From assembly GCA_019634925.1 (NCBI GenBank), contig JAHCAL010000001.1, forward strand, positions 682,001 through 746,000: a DNA stretch of 64,000 bases. Direction: 5' to 3'. The notes under the pieces are model-generated. The model was given only the letters and a program-made list of their open reading frames with translations. It had not been told where the DNA came from and made no database searches. This DNA comes from Pseudomonadales bacterium (GTDB taxonomy: Bacteria; Pseudomonadota; Gammaproteobacteria; Pseudomonadales; Azotimanducaceae). Positions 24,239 through 33,035 of this stretch are shown here, one piece after another. Position 1 is the stretch's first letter, and the number at the start of each line of letters is the position of its first letter. Both the position numbers and the translations under genes were made by a program.

Positions 24239-24874
24239 TTACGACAATCCGGTGAACGATCCGCGGAACGCGATCGCGGGTAGCGGCTTGCGCGGCGACG
24301 GCGTTTCCCGCTCGCGCAGCGGGGCCGGCAGGGCGTCGCGCGAACCCGGTCGGCCCACCGCGATGATCGCCCACAGCGCGTAACCTTCACCCAGCCCGAG
24401 CGCCCGGCTCGCGGCCTCGACGTCGAAGCCGCGCATGCCATGCGCGACGAGGCCCTGGTGATGGGCCTGCAGCGCCAGGCTCATCCATGCCGCACCCGCG
24501 TCGAAGGCATGGGTGGGCGCCGGCTGGCCGTTGCGTTCGAACGTGGTGCGCGAGGCGACCGCGATCAGCGCGCCGGCACGGTCGGCCCACTGGCGATTGC
24601 CTTCCACCAGCGTTTCCAGCAGCCCGGGCCACTCCGGCGTATCGCGCAGCGCGTAGACGAAACGCCAGGGCTGTTCGTTGAAGCAGGACGGCGCCCAGCG
24701 GGCCGCCTCGAGCAGCGTCAGGACTTCGTGCTCGGTCAGGCCGGCGCCGGAGAGCGCGCGTGGCGACCAGCGGCTGCGGAACTGGGGATGCAGGGCAGCG
24801 GCGCGTCCCTCGGCGGCGGGGTCGATGTCCGCGGTGGCGCGCAGGTTGGCGGCGTCGATGTCGGATACGTTCAC
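24239..24874 (-). CDS. Nitroreductase family protein
   Basis: 211 residues from GTG at 24874, chosen because AGGAG lies at proper spacing. FMN-binding landmarks are RSRWSPRALSGAGLTEHEVLTLLEAARWAPSCFNEQPWRFVYA at the start and GAAWMSLALQAHHQGLVAHGMRGFD in the middle. The family reduces nitro groups, quinones or flavins with NAD(P)H. It lies nine bases downstream of the pirin gene, so the two form an operon, divergent from a LysR regulator that probably controls them. Confidence 0.9.
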   Translation of the reverse strand: MNVSDIDAANLRATADIDPAAEGRAAALHPQFRSRWSPRALSGAGLTEHEVLTLLEAARWAPSCFNEQPWRFVYALRDTPEWPGLLETLVEGNRQWADRAGALIAVASRTTFERNGQPAPTHAFDAGAAWMSLALQAHHQGLVAHGMRGFDVEAASRALGLGEGYALWAIIAVGRPGSRDALPAPLRERETPSPRKPLPAIAFRGSFTGLS

Positions 24875-24883
24875 GATGGACTC

Positions 24884-25585
24884 CTATGGCAGGTCGAATG
24901 CGAGCAGGTGGGCGTCGGCCACGGCTTCCAGTTCGAGTGCGTCCCCGTCGAGGATGCCGAGCGCGTCGCCCGGCCCGAGCGTCCGTTCCCGCACCTTCAC
25001 CGTGCCTTCGATCACCTGGACCCAGCGCCGACGCGGTCCGCTCCGGGCCGGCAGTGCGGCCTGTACGCCGGCGTCGAGCCGCGCCGCATAGACGTCCGCA
25101 TCCTGGTTGATGCGCACGCTGCCGTCGCGACCGTCGCCGGACGCCACCAGCCGCAACCGGCCCGCCAGTTCATCGGGCGCGAAGCCGACCTGCTGATACC
25201 CGGGCGGCAGATTGCGCGCGGCGGGCTCGATCCAGATCTGCAGCAGCCACACCGAGTCGGTGCTCGAGGCGTTGTACTCGCTGTGCCGGATCCCGGTGCC
25301 GGCGGACATGTGCTGCACGTCACCCGGCCGGATCACCGAACCGTTGCCAAGGCTGTCACGGTGCTCGAGCGCGCCGCTCAACACGTAGGTGATGATCTCC
25401 ATGTCGCGGTGCGGGTGCGTGTCGAACCCGCCGCCTGGTGCGATGTGATCCTCGTTGATGACGCGCAGCGGTCCGAAGCCCATGTGGCGGGGATCGTGGT
25501 AGCTGCCGAAGCTGAAGCTGTGGCGGCTGTCCAGCCAGTCGATGCGGAAGCGGCCGCGTTCCTCGGAAGGTCGGTGGTACAGCAT
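24884..25585 (-). CDS. Pirin family protein (YhaK-like bicupin)
   Basis: 233 residues from ATG at 25585, with GGAGGG upstream; an upstream in-frame extension lacks homology. The N-terminal cupin has the metal ligands in GFDTHPHRDMEIITYVLSG and GTGIRHSEYN (two His plus His/Glu). FGPLRVINEDHIAPGGGF is a pirin signature. Some members show quercetin dioxygenase activity, others sense redox state. Operon with the nitroreductase, facing the LysR gene. Confidence 0.92.
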   Translation of the reverse strand: MLYHRPSEERGRFRIDWLDSRHSFSFGSYHDPRHMGFGPLRVINEDHIAPGGGFDTHPHRDMEIITYVLSGALEHRDSLGNGSVIRPGDVQHMSAGTGIRHSEYNASSTDSVWLLQIWIEPAARNLPPGYQQVGFAPDELAGRLRLVASGDGRDGSVRINQDADVYAARLDAGVQAALPARSGPRRRWVQVIEGTVKVRERTLGPGDALGILDGDALELEAVADAHLLAFDLP

Positions 25586-25661
25586 CGTGGGAGCCCTCCA
25601 GTCGAAGTTGCAGACCGCTGCAGGGTGCAATATATCTTTATGGGGAACAATACTCGTTCAG

Positions 25662-25689
25662 GTTAACTTATTATTCCTATTTAAGTAAC
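25662..25689. promoter_or_regulatory. AT-rich imperfect inverted repeat in the pirin-LysR divergent region
   Basis: GTTAACTT and TTAAGTAAC face each other across 11 bases in a distinctly AT-rich stretch (about 25630-25695). Lying 33 bases before the LysR start and 76 before the pirin start, it is the natural place for a LysR-type operator (T-x11-A) and both promoters. Not matched to a known consensus. Confidence 0.45.
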
Positions 25690-25721
25690 ATTTGGTGGAT
25701 TCACGAGAGGGATCCGTATCG

Positions 25722-26654
25722 ATGACTGATATCAAGGTCGAATCACTCACCAGGGTGCGTGCATTCGTGCAGGTCGTCGAGGAAGGCTCATTCGCCGGGG
25801 CCGCCCGCGCGCTCGGGGTCTCGCGCCCAGCGCTCACCCGCTACGTGGCGCAACTCGAAGCGGAACTCGGCGCGCAGCTCCTGCAGCGCAGCACGCGCCG
25901 CGTCAACCTGACCGGCACCGGGCGGGCGTTCTATCCGGCAGCGCAGCAATTGCTCGATGCGGCGGACGCGGCGGCAGCGGTAGTCGCGGAACGGGTCGCG
26001 CCGTTTACCGGGCGCCTGCGGGTCAATGCACCGATGACCTTCGGCACCCTGCACCTGGCCGCGGCAGCGGCGGCCTTTCTGCGCGGGAATCCCGGCGTGG
26101 AACTGGAGATGGTGCTGAACGACCGGTTCGTAGACGTGATCGCGGAAGGCTTCGATCTTTCGGTGCGCATCGCGGAGCCCGAGTACACGACCAGCCTGGT
26201 GACGCGCCCGCTGCTGCCGGCGGAGCGGGTCGTGTGCGCCGCGCCGGACTACCTGGCAGCGGCCCCGCCGCTGGAACGCCCGGCCGATCTCGCCCGGCAC
26301 CGGGTGCTGTGCTACGGCTACCTGAGCGTGGGACCCCACTGGCGGCTGCTCGGGCCGGACGGTCCCGAGACCGTGACGGTCGCCGGCCCACTCTGGTCGA
26401 ACAATGGGGAAGTCCTGCGGCACGCGGCGCTCGGCGGGCTCGGCATCGTGCAGCTGCCGACGTTCATCGTCGGGCCGGACCTCGCCGAGGGTCGCCTGGT
26501 GCCGGTGCTGGCGGGCTGGCGCGTGCCGGCGGTCACCATCCACGCGCTGTATCCGCGTCACCCGTACCTGAATCCGTGCGTCACCGCGTTCGTCGACTTC
26601 CTCGCGGAGTGGTTCCTCGCGCATCCGCCCGGTGGCGGGGCCGGGCCGCCTTAG
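25722..26654 (+). CDS. LysR family transcriptional regulator
   Basis: 310 residues from ATG at 25722, with GAGAGG upstream; ATG/GTG codons further up are less likely. The N-terminal winged helix reads LTRVRAFVQVVEEGSFAGAARALGVSRPALTRYVAQLEAELGAQLLQRSTRRVNLT. The effector domain follows from about residue 95 (FTGRLRVNAPMTFGTLHLAAAAAAFLRGNPGVELEM). It belongs to the group that usually regulates a neighbouring oxidoreductase. Divergent from pirin and nitroreductase. Its stop is followed by paired hairpin repeats. Confidence 0.93.
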   Translation: MTDIKVESLTRVRAFVQVVEEGSFAGAARALGVSRPALTRYVAQLEAELGAQLLQRSTRRVNLTGTGRAFYPAAQQLLDAADAAAAVVAERVAPFTGRLRVNAPMTFGTLHLAAAAAAFLRGNPGVELEMVLNDRFVDVIAEGFDLSVRIAEPEYTTSLVTRPLLPAERVVCAAPDYLAAAPPLERPADLARHRVLCYGYLSVGPHWRLLGPDGPETVTVAGPLWSNNGEVLRHAALGGLGIVQLPTFIVGPDLAEGRLVPVLAGWRVPAVTIHALYPRHPYLNPCVTAFVDFLAEWFLAHPPGGGAGPP

Positions 26655-26661
26655 CGGTCAC

Positions 26662-26728
26662 GGGCGAGCCAAAGGCTCGCACTCGTGCGCGCATGCAGCG
26701 CGCCTGGGCGAGCCAACGGCTCGCACTC
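26662..26728. repeat. Two direct hairpin repeats (GCGAGCC-AAM-GGCTCGC) between convergent genes
   Basis: GGGCGAGCCAAAGGCTCGC at 26662-26680 and GGGCGAGCCAACGGCTCGC at 26706-26724, each followed by ACTC, are 23-base repeats 44 bases apart that differ at one loop base. Each folds into a seven-base-pair stem with a three-base loop. The second overlaps the stop codon of the acyl-CoA ligase. They may be a double terminator or a pair of REP-like elements. Confidence 0.7.
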
Positions 26729-28433
26729 AGACCGCGTCGGCGACGTCGAGGCGAGCACGCAGCTCGCGCTTCAGGAACTTGCCGTTGGCGTTGCGCGGCA
26801 GCGGCTCGTTCACGAACCAGAGGTAGCGCGGCACCTTGTGCGCGGAGATCCGCTCGCGGCAGAACGCACGCAGTGCTTCGGCCGAGAGCGCCGCGTCCGG
26901 CTTGAGGTAGACCGCTGCGCCGACTTCCTCGCCGAGCCGGTCGTCGGGTACGCCGAACACCGTGGTCTCGGCGACCGCGGAGTGTTCGAAGATCGCACTC
27001 TCCACCTCGGCGCAGTAAACGTTCTCGCCGCCGCGCAGCACCATGTCCTTGGCCCGGTCGACGATGAAGATGAAGCCGTCCGTGTCGATGCGCGCGATGT
27101 CGCCGGTGTGCAACCAGCCGTCGGTGATCGTCTCGGCGGTCGCCTCCGGCCGGTTCAGGTAGCCCTTGATGACCGGCGCGCCCCTGACCCACAGCTCGCC
27201 CACGCTGCCGGGCGGCAGTTCGTTACCGTCCGCGTCGACGATGCGCGTTTCGAACGACGGCATGGCCGGGCCGCAGCTCGCCGGCTTGTCGACGAAGAAG
27301 TCCGCCGAAATGGACGTGATGATCCCGCAGGTCTCGGTCATGCCGTAGCCGGTGTTCGGCCGGGCGGTCTTGACGGTCTGGTCGATCTTGCCGACCAGGT
27401 CGGGCTGCAGCTGCGCGCCACCGCCGCCGACCGAGAGCAGCGACGACGTGTCGTACTTGTCGAAATCGGGGTGGGTGATGAGCTCGCGCGACATCACCGG
27501 TACGCCGGTCAGCGCCGTGATGCGCTCGCGCTCGACCAGCTTCAGGGCCTCGGTGGGATCCCACTTGTACATGAACACGAGCTTGCCGCCGTTCAGCGTG
27601 GCGCCGTGGCTGACGCAGTTGTTCGCGGTCACGTGGAACAGCGGTGTGGTCAGGAGCGCGGCGGTGGCCGGCGGCGGCGCGCCCGGCACCGGGATCGGAA
27701 TGGTCCCGTTGCGCTGGCCGAGCGTGGCGATGCAGGTACCCCAGAACGCCATGTTCATGATGTTGGCCACGCAGCCGCGATGGGTCTGCTGCGCACCCTT
27801 GGGATGGCCGGTGGTGCCGGAGGTGTAGAAGATGCAGGCGTCGTCGTCGGGGTCGATCTGCACGTCCGGCAGCGTGCCGGGATTCGCGACCAGGTCGGAC
27901 CAGGGCGTGACGCCCTCCGGCACCACGGGCAGCCGCACGCCGACCAGCTTCAGCGGCGGCAGTTCGTCGCGGTGCTCGAGCGCGCGGGCGAGCCGTTCCT
28001 GGTCGCAGATCATGATCTTCGGCTGCGAGTCGTTGAGCCCGTAGACCAGTTCCGGCCCGACCCACCACGCATTGACGCCGACGACCACCCCGCCCATGGC
28101 GATCACGGCCCAGTAGGCGAGCAGCCATTCCGGGTAGTTGCGCATGGCGATCGCCACGCGGTCGCCCTGGCGGACGCCGTTCGCGGCGAGCCAGCTCGCG
28201 ATGGCGGCGACCTGGCGGTGTGCCTCGGCGAACGAGATGCGCGTGTCGTTGTAGACCAGGTATTCGCGCTCTCCGTGGGCGGACGACGCGAGCCAGACGT
28301 CGCGCAGGCTGTTCGGCGCGTTCCGGTAGGTATTGATGGGAATGCCGCGGACATCCACCTTGACGATTTCGAACTGCGCACCGGGTGCGGTCAGGGCCTC
28401 CCAGACTTCACGAAGCTCCGCGTACATCGACAT
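26727..28433 (-). CDS. AMP-dependent acyl-CoA synthetase (FadD-like)
   Basis: 568 residues from ATG at 28433 with GGGGGAC upstream; a second ATG two codons on is equally possible. The P-loop A3 motif is FYTSGTTGHPKGAQQ (near 205-220), A5 is NTGYGMTETCG, A7/A8 is WLHTGDIARIDTDGFIFIVDRAKDMVLRGGENVY, and A10 has Lys in PRNANGKFLKREL. The enzyme activates a carboxylic acid to its CoA thioester through an acyl-adenylate. The usual length and motif set suggest a medium/long-chain or aromatic acid; the substrate is not readable. Divergent from the amidohydrolase. Confidence 0.92.
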   Translation of the reverse strand: MSMYAELREVWEALTAPGAQFEIVKVDVRGIPINTYRNAPNSLRDVWLASSAHGEREYLVYNDTRISFAEAHRQVAAIASWLAANGVRQGDRVAIAMRNYPEWLLAYWAVIAMGGVVVGVNAWWVGPELVYGLNDSQPKIMICDQERLARALEHRDELPPLKLVGVRLPVVPEGVTPWSDLVANPGTLPDVQIDPDDDACIFYTSGTTGHPKGAQQTHRGCVANIMNMAFWGTCIATLGQRNGTIPIPVPGAPPPATAALLTTPLFHVTANNCVSHGATLNGGKLVFMYKWDPTEALKLVERERITALTGVPVMSRELITHPDFDKYDTSSLLSVGGGGAQLQPDLVGKIDQTVKTARPNTGYGMTETCGIITSISADFFVDKPASCGPAMPSFETRIVDADGNELPPGSVGELWVRGAPVIKGYLNRPEATAETITDGWLHTGDIARIDTDGFIFIVDRAKDMVLRGGENVYCAEVESAIFEHSAVAETTVFGVPDDRLGEEVGAAVYLKPDAALSAEALRAFCRERISAHKVPRYLWFVNEPLPRNANGKFLKRELRARLDVADAV

Positions 28434-28509
28434 CGAACGTCCCCCAATACTGATCCGGTTCACCTAGAATACGTGGCGCTGAAGAAGAACAACGCAACGG
28501 GCGGCAATC

Positions 28510-30162
28510 ATGCGAGCGCGCATACTAATACAGGGTCTCGGGCGAGGGGAGTCGGCCGGGAACGCATCGTGCCGGTTTCCACGGGTGGCCCGCGGCCGAT
28601 GCCTCGCGGTCCTCGCGACGCTCGCCTGCAGCGGGGCGCTGGGTGCCGCCGAGCCCGGCGAAGAATCGCGCGAGCGCGCCCAGGCCCTCGGCATCGAGTT
28701 GCCCGCCGCGGCAGCGGACCGCCGCGAGGGCAACGGACCTTTCCAGCGGCTGGTGATCGACAAGGTGATGCTGATCGACGGGCAGGGCAGCCCGCCGCGG
28801 GGCCCCGTGCGCATCGAAGTGGCCGGCGACCGCATCGTGTCGATCGGCCCGTCCGACGGCGCTGCGATTCCGTCCGGCGCCGAGGTGCTCGATGGCACGG
28901 GCCTCTACGCGCTGCCCGGATTCGTCGACGCGCACGCCCATCTCGGCACGCCGACCCAGGGGCTGGCTGGCCCGGTCACGCCGCCCGAGTACTTCTTCAA
29001 GCTCTGGCTCGGGCACGGCATCACCACCGTTCGTGAGGTCGGTGCCGGTATGGGGCTCGCGTGGACGCTCGGCCATAAACAGCGCAGCGAGCAGGGCCAG
29101 ATCACCGCACCGCGCATGCTGGTCTACGCCATGTTTCCGGGGGCGACCATTCCGTACGACGCCGAGGCGCGGCGCTGGGTGCGGCTCGTGTTCAATCGCG
29201 GCGCCGACGGTGTGAAGCTGCGCGGGGCGACCCTCGAGGCCACCCGTGCCGTGATCGAGGAGGCGAGCCGGCTCGGCATGCGTACCGCCAACCATCACGA
29301 CCAGACGTCGGTCTACCACGTGAATGCGCTCACCAGCGCACGGCTCGGCCTCAACTCGCTCGAGCACTGGTACGGCCTGCCCGAGGCGCTGTTCGAGGAG
29401 CGCACGATCCAGGCCTATCCCGCGGACCACAACCATTCGGACGAACAGGCCCGTTTCTCCGCGGCCGGCCGGCTGTGGCAGCAGGCCGCGGCGCCGGGTT
29501 CGGACCGCTGGAAGGCCGTGCGCGACGAGCTGATCGCGCTCGATCTCACCCTGGTGCCGACCTTTGCCGTCTACGAGGCGAACCGGGATCTCGGCGCCGC
29601 GCGCGATGCCGAGTGGCACGCGGCGTATACCTGGCCGGCGCTGTATCGGTTCTTCCAGCCCGACCCGCGCCTGCACGGCTCGTATCACTTCGACTGGACG
29701 ACGGCGGACGAGATCGCCTGGCGGGAGAACTTCCGCCGCTGGATGCAGTTCGTCAACGACTACAAGAACGCCGGCGGCCGGGTCGCGGCCGGATCCGATG
29801 CCGGCTTCATCTACCGCATCCCCGGCTTCGGATTCGTGCGTGAACTGGAACTCCTGCAGGAGGCCGGCTTCCACCCGCTCGAGGTGATCCAGGCCGCCAC
29901 GCTGAACGGCGCCGAGGTGCTGGGCCTCGCGGACCAGATCGGCTCGCTGCTGCCCGGCAAGAAAGCCGACATCGTGCTGGTCGGCGAGAATCCGCTCGCG
30001 AACTTCAAGGTGCTGTACGGGAACGGCCATGCCCGCCTGGATCCGCAGACGGGCCGGATGGAGCGGGTCGGCGGCGTACGCTATACGATCAAGGACGGCA
30101 TCGTGTTCGACGCCACGGCGCTGCGTGCCGACGTGCGCGAAATGGTGCGGACGGCGCGCTGA
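28510..30162 (+). CDS. Exported amidohydrolase family protein
   Basis: 550 residues from ATG at 28510. A signal-peptide-like hydrophobic stretch near 31-47 (CLAVLATLACSGALGAA) suggests export, after an unusually long charged N-terminus. The metal-site HxH is His142/His144 in PGFVDAHAHLG. A conserved Lys (GADGVKLRG), further His (MRTANHHDQTSVYH; SLEHWYG) and a late Asp (AAGSDAGFIYRI) complete a TIM-barrel metal hydrolase of the imidazolonepropionase/prolidase-like group. LGLADQIGSLLPGKKADIVLV is the typical C-terminal sandwich. Natural substrate unknown. Not obviously in an operon. Confidence 0.85.
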   Translation: MRARILIQGLGRGESAGNASCRFPRVARGRCLAVLATLACSGALGAAEPGEESRERAQALGIELPAAAADRREGNGPFQRLVIDKVMLIDGQGSPPRGPVRIEVAGDRIVSIGPSDGAAIPSGAEVLDGTGLYALPGFVDAHAHLGTPTQGLAGPVTPPEYFFKLWLGHGITTVREVGAGMGLAWTLGHKQRSEQGQITAPRMLVYAMFPGATIPYDAEARRWVRLVFNRGADGVKLRGATLEATRAVIEEASRLGMRTANHHDQTSVYHVNALTSARLGLNSLEHWYGLPEALFEERTIQAYPADHNHSDEQARFSAAGRLWQQAAAPGSDRWKAVRDELIALDLTLVPTFAVYEANRDLGAARDAEWHAAYTWPALYRFFQPDPRLHGSYHFDWTTADEIAWRENFRRWMQFVNDYKNAGGRVAAGSDAGFIYRIPGFGFVRELELLQEAGFHPLEVIQAATLNGAEVLGLADQIGSLLPGKKADIVLVGENPLANFKVLYGNGHARLDPQTGRMERVGGVRYTIKDGIVFDATALRADVREMVRTAR

Positions 30163-30210
30163 CCGACCCGGGTGCGTGGACTGCCCGCGAGGCGCTCGCG
30201 GCAGAGATTT

Positions 30211-30230
30211 GAAACGTGTTTAAATGTTTC
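30211..30230. promoter_or_regulatory. PsrA/FadR-like inverted repeat upstream of the acyl-CoA dehydrogenase operon
   Basis: GAAACGTGTTTAAATGTTTC has outer arms GAAAC/GTTTC and an inner AAAC-GT-GTTT. PsrA-type fatty-acid regulators bind G/C-AAAC-N2-4-GTTT-G/C. It lies about 95 bases before the start of the acyl-CoA dehydrogenase in an AT-rich patch. The match is by eye; binding is inference. Confidence 0.45.
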
Positions 30231-30322
30231 GTTCACGGCCCGGGTCCATCGGCGGCGGACCCAGCGTCGCCAGGCCCAGGGACCGACCGGACACCGACTC
30301 AACCAGCCAGAAGGGGAGCAGC

Positions 30323-31594
30323 ATGGACTTCGACATACCCAAGGACATTCAGGACCTGCTCGGTCGCCTCGACCGGTTCATCGAGGACGTCATCAAGCCG
30401 CTCGAGCAGCAGGACGACAACATCCGGTTCTTCGACCATCGGCGCGAAGACGCGCGTACCGACTGGCATCGCGGTGGCCTGCCGAACGAGGAGTGGGAGC
30501 AGCTCCTGCACAAGGCCAAGCGCCTGGCCGACGAGGCGGGCTTCTACCGCTATCCGCTCGCGAAGAAGTGGGGCGGCATGGACGGTACCAATCTCGGCAT
30601 GGCGATCATCCGCGAACACCTGGCCGCGAAAGGTCTCGGGCTCCACAACGACCTGCAGAACGAACACTCCATCGTCGGCAACAACGTCGGCCTGCTGCTC
30701 ATGCTCGAGTACGGTACCGACGAACAGAAAGCCGAATGGGTCGACGACCTGGCCGAGGGCCGGCGCGGCTTCGCGTTCGGCATCACCGAACCCAACCATG
30801 GGTCGGATGCCACCCACATGGAAACCCACGCGGTGCGCGACGGCGACGAGTGGGTGATCAACGGCGAGAAGACCTGGAACACGGGCATCCACAAGGCCCA
30901 GTACGACATGGTCATGGCGCGGACCAGCGGCAAGCCCGGCGACGGTGAGGGCATCACGGCGTTCCTGACCCCGATGAAGGCCGAGGGCGTCAAGATCGAG
31001 GAAATGCTCTGGACGTTCAACATGCCGACCGACCACGGCCGGGTGTCGTTCACCAACGTGCGTGTGCCGCATACCAACATCTTCGGCGGCGAGGGCCGCG
31101 GGTTGCAGGTCGTACAGCATTTCTTCAACGAAAACCGGATCCGCCAGGCGGCGTCGAGCCTGGGCGCCGCCCAGTACTGCATCAACGAGTCGGTGAAGTA
31201 CGCGATGCAGCGCAAGCCGTTCGGCAAGCCGCTGTCGAGCAACCAGGGCATCCAGTTCCCGCTGGTCGAACTGCAGACGCAGTGCGAGATGCTGCGTGCG
31301 CTGATTCACAAGACCGCCTGGCTGATGGACAAGAACGGCGCGTTCTCGGTTTCGGACAAGGTCTCCATGTGCAACTACTGGGCGAACCGGCTGTGCTGCG
31401 AAGCGGCCGATCGTGCCATGCAGGTGCACGGCGGGCTCGGCTATTCGCGCCACAAGCCGTTCGAACACATCTACCGGCACCATCGCCGGTATCGCATCAC
31501 CGAGGGTGCGGAAGAGATCCAGATGCGCCGTGTGGCCGGCTACATGTTCGGCTACATGAAGCAGCAGGCTCCCAAGGGCGTGAAGGTCGACTGA
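30323..31594 (+). CDS. Acyl-CoA dehydrogenase (ACAD10/11-type)
   Basis: 423 residues from ATG at 30323 with AAGGGGAG upstream. FAD/substrate motifs are FAFGITEPNHGSDATHMET and WVINGEKTWNTGIHKAQ. The C-terminal part has MQVHGGLGYSRHKPFEHIYRHHRRYRITEGAEEIQMRRVAG, keeping Glu of the E-G-x-x-E-I-Q motif, the MCAD-type catalytic base. It removes two hydrogens from an acyl-CoA and passes electrons to ETF. The next gene, one base after its stop, is an APH-kinase-like protein. In mammals both activities are fused in ACAD10/ACAD11, which act on 4-hydroxyacyl-CoAs. Confidence 0.93.
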   Translation: MDFDIPKDIQDLLGRLDRFIEDVIKPLEQQDDNIRFFDHRREDARTDWHRGGLPNEEWEQLLHKAKRLADEAGFYRYPLAKKWGGMDGTNLGMAIIREHLAAKGLGLHNDLQNEHSIVGNNVGLLLMLEYGTDEQKAEWVDDLAEGRRGFAFGITEPNHGSDATHMETHAVRDGDEWVINGEKTWNTGIHKAQYDMVMARTSGKPGDGEGITAFLTPMKAEGVKIEEMLWTFNMPTDHGRVSFTNVRVPHTNIFGGEGRGLQVVQHFFNENRIRQAASSLGAAQYCINESVKYAMQRKPFGKPLSSNQGIQFPLVELQTQCEMLRALIHKTAWLMDKNGAFSVSDKVSMCNYWANRLCCEAADRAMQVHGGLGYSRHKPFEHIYRHHRRYRITEGAEEIQMRRVAGYMFGYMKQQAPKGVKVD

Positions 31595-31595
31595 C

Positions 31596-33020
31596 ATGTC
31601 GACCGACACCGACGCGTTCGAGGAGAAGCTCGCGGCCATCCTGAAGCGCCGGATCCCGGGGTGCCGCGAGCTGTTGAAGGCCGAGCGGCTCTCGGGCGGC
31701 GCCAGCCAGGAGACCTACCGCCTGGTGATCGGCACCGATGCGGGCGAGCGGCGGCTGTGCATGCGCCGCGCGCCGGGCGGAATCTTCATTCCGGCCGAGC
31801 AGCGCATCAACCCGGGGCTCGCGACCGAGGCCCTGCTGATGCGCTGCGCGCGGGACGTCGGCGTGCCGGAGCCCGAGGTCCACTACGTACTCGAGCAGTC
31901 CGACGGCCTCGGCGAAGGCTTCGTCATGGAATGGCTGGAAGGCGAGGCGCTGGGTGCCCGGATCGTGCGTTCGCCCGAGTTCGAGGCCTTGCGGCCGCGG
32001 CTCGCGTACGAGTGCGGCAAGGTGCTGGCGCGCATCCACGGCATCGATCTCGAGGCCACCGGCCTCGCGAGTCGGCTGAAGGCCACCACGCCGGAAACCT
32101 ACGTCAGGCAGACCTGGGAGCGCTACCAGGCCTTCCACACACCACAGCCGATGATCGACTTCGCGGGTCGCTGGCTGCTCGAGCACCTGCCGGACAATCC
32201 GCGCATGGCGCTCGTCCACAACGACTTCCGCAACGGCAACTTCATGGTGAATGCCGACGGGATCGTCGCGGTGCTCGACTGGGAAGTCGCGCACATCGGC
32301 GATCCGATGCGCGACCTCGGCTGGATCTGCACCAACTCCTGGCGCTTCGGCAACGCGGCCAAGCCGGTCGGCGGCTTCGGTGACTACGCCGACCTGTTCC
32401 GCGGCTACGAGGAAGTGAGTGGCCAGGCGGTCGATCCGGCCCAGGTGAAGTTCTGGGAGGTGTTCGGATCGTTCTGGTGGGCGATCGGCTGCCTCGGCAT
32501 GGCCGAGCACTACCGGGTCGGACCCGACCAGACCGTGGAGCGGCCGGGGATCGGGCGGCGCTCGTCGGAGTGCCAGGTCGACTGCGCGAACCTGCTCATC
32601 CCGGGACCGGTGCGGCTGGTCGAGCCGCGCGACCTCAAAGCGAGCGACGACATGCCACGCATCGACGAGCTCCTGGTCTCGGTGCGCGACTTCCTGCGCG
32701 ACGACGTGATGGCGGCCACCAGCGGACGCCTGAATTTCCTCTCGCGCGTGGCCGGCAACAGCCTCGACATCGTGCTGCGCGAACTCGAACGTGGCGATGC
32801 CTGTCGTGCGGACGAACTCGCGCGCCTGCAGGTCCTGTTCGGCAGCCGGGACGACCTGTCGACGCTGCGCTGGCGACTGACCCGGGGCCTGCGCGACGGT
32901 TCGATTCCGCTCGACATGCCGGGACTCGCCGAGCACCTGCGCATCACGGTGGTGAACCAGCTGGCGATCGACCAGCCGCGCTACCCGGGCCTGCAGACGG
33001 CGCTCGCCCCAAATGGCTGA
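31596..33020 (+). CDS. APH-type phosphotransferase fused to a C-terminal DUF6285-like domain
   Basis: 474 residues; ATG one base after the dehydrogenase stop, so translationally coupled. Kinase landmarks are LSGGASQETYRL near 31, catalytic His208-x-Asp210 in VHNDFRNGNF and the metal Asp228 in VLDWEVAHIGDP. From about residue 350 the sequence IDELLVSVRDFLRDDVMAATSGRLNFLSRVAGNSLDIVLREL resembles DUF6285, a domain usually encoded beside or fused to such kinases. By analogy with ACAD10/11 it may phosphorylate a hydroxyacyl-CoA so that the dehydrogenase partner can isomerise or oxidise it; this is inference. Confidence 0.9.
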   Translation: MSTDTDAFEEKLAAILKRRIPGCRELLKAERLSGGASQETYRLVIGTDAGERRLCMRRAPGGIFIPAEQRINPGLATEALLMRCARDVGVPEPEVHYVLEQSDGLGEGFVMEWLEGEALGARIVRSPEFEALRPRLAYECGKVLARIHGIDLEATGLASRLKATTPETYVRQTWERYQAFHTPQPMIDFAGRWLLEHLPDNPRMALVHNDFRNGNFMVNADGIVAVLDWEVAHIGDPMRDLGWICTNSWRFGNAAKPVGGFGDYADLFRGYEEVSGQAVDPAQVKFWEVFGSFWWAIGCLGMAEHYRVGPDQTVERPGIGRRSSECQVDCANLLIPGPVRLVEPRDLKASDDMPRIDELLVSVRDFLRDDVMAATSGRLNFLSRVAGNSLDIVLRELERGDACRADELARLQVLFGSRDDLSTLRWRLTRGLRDGSIPLDMPGLAEHLRITVVNQLAIDQPRYPGLQTALAPNG

Positions 33021-33035
33021 ACCGGGCGGCTGAGC

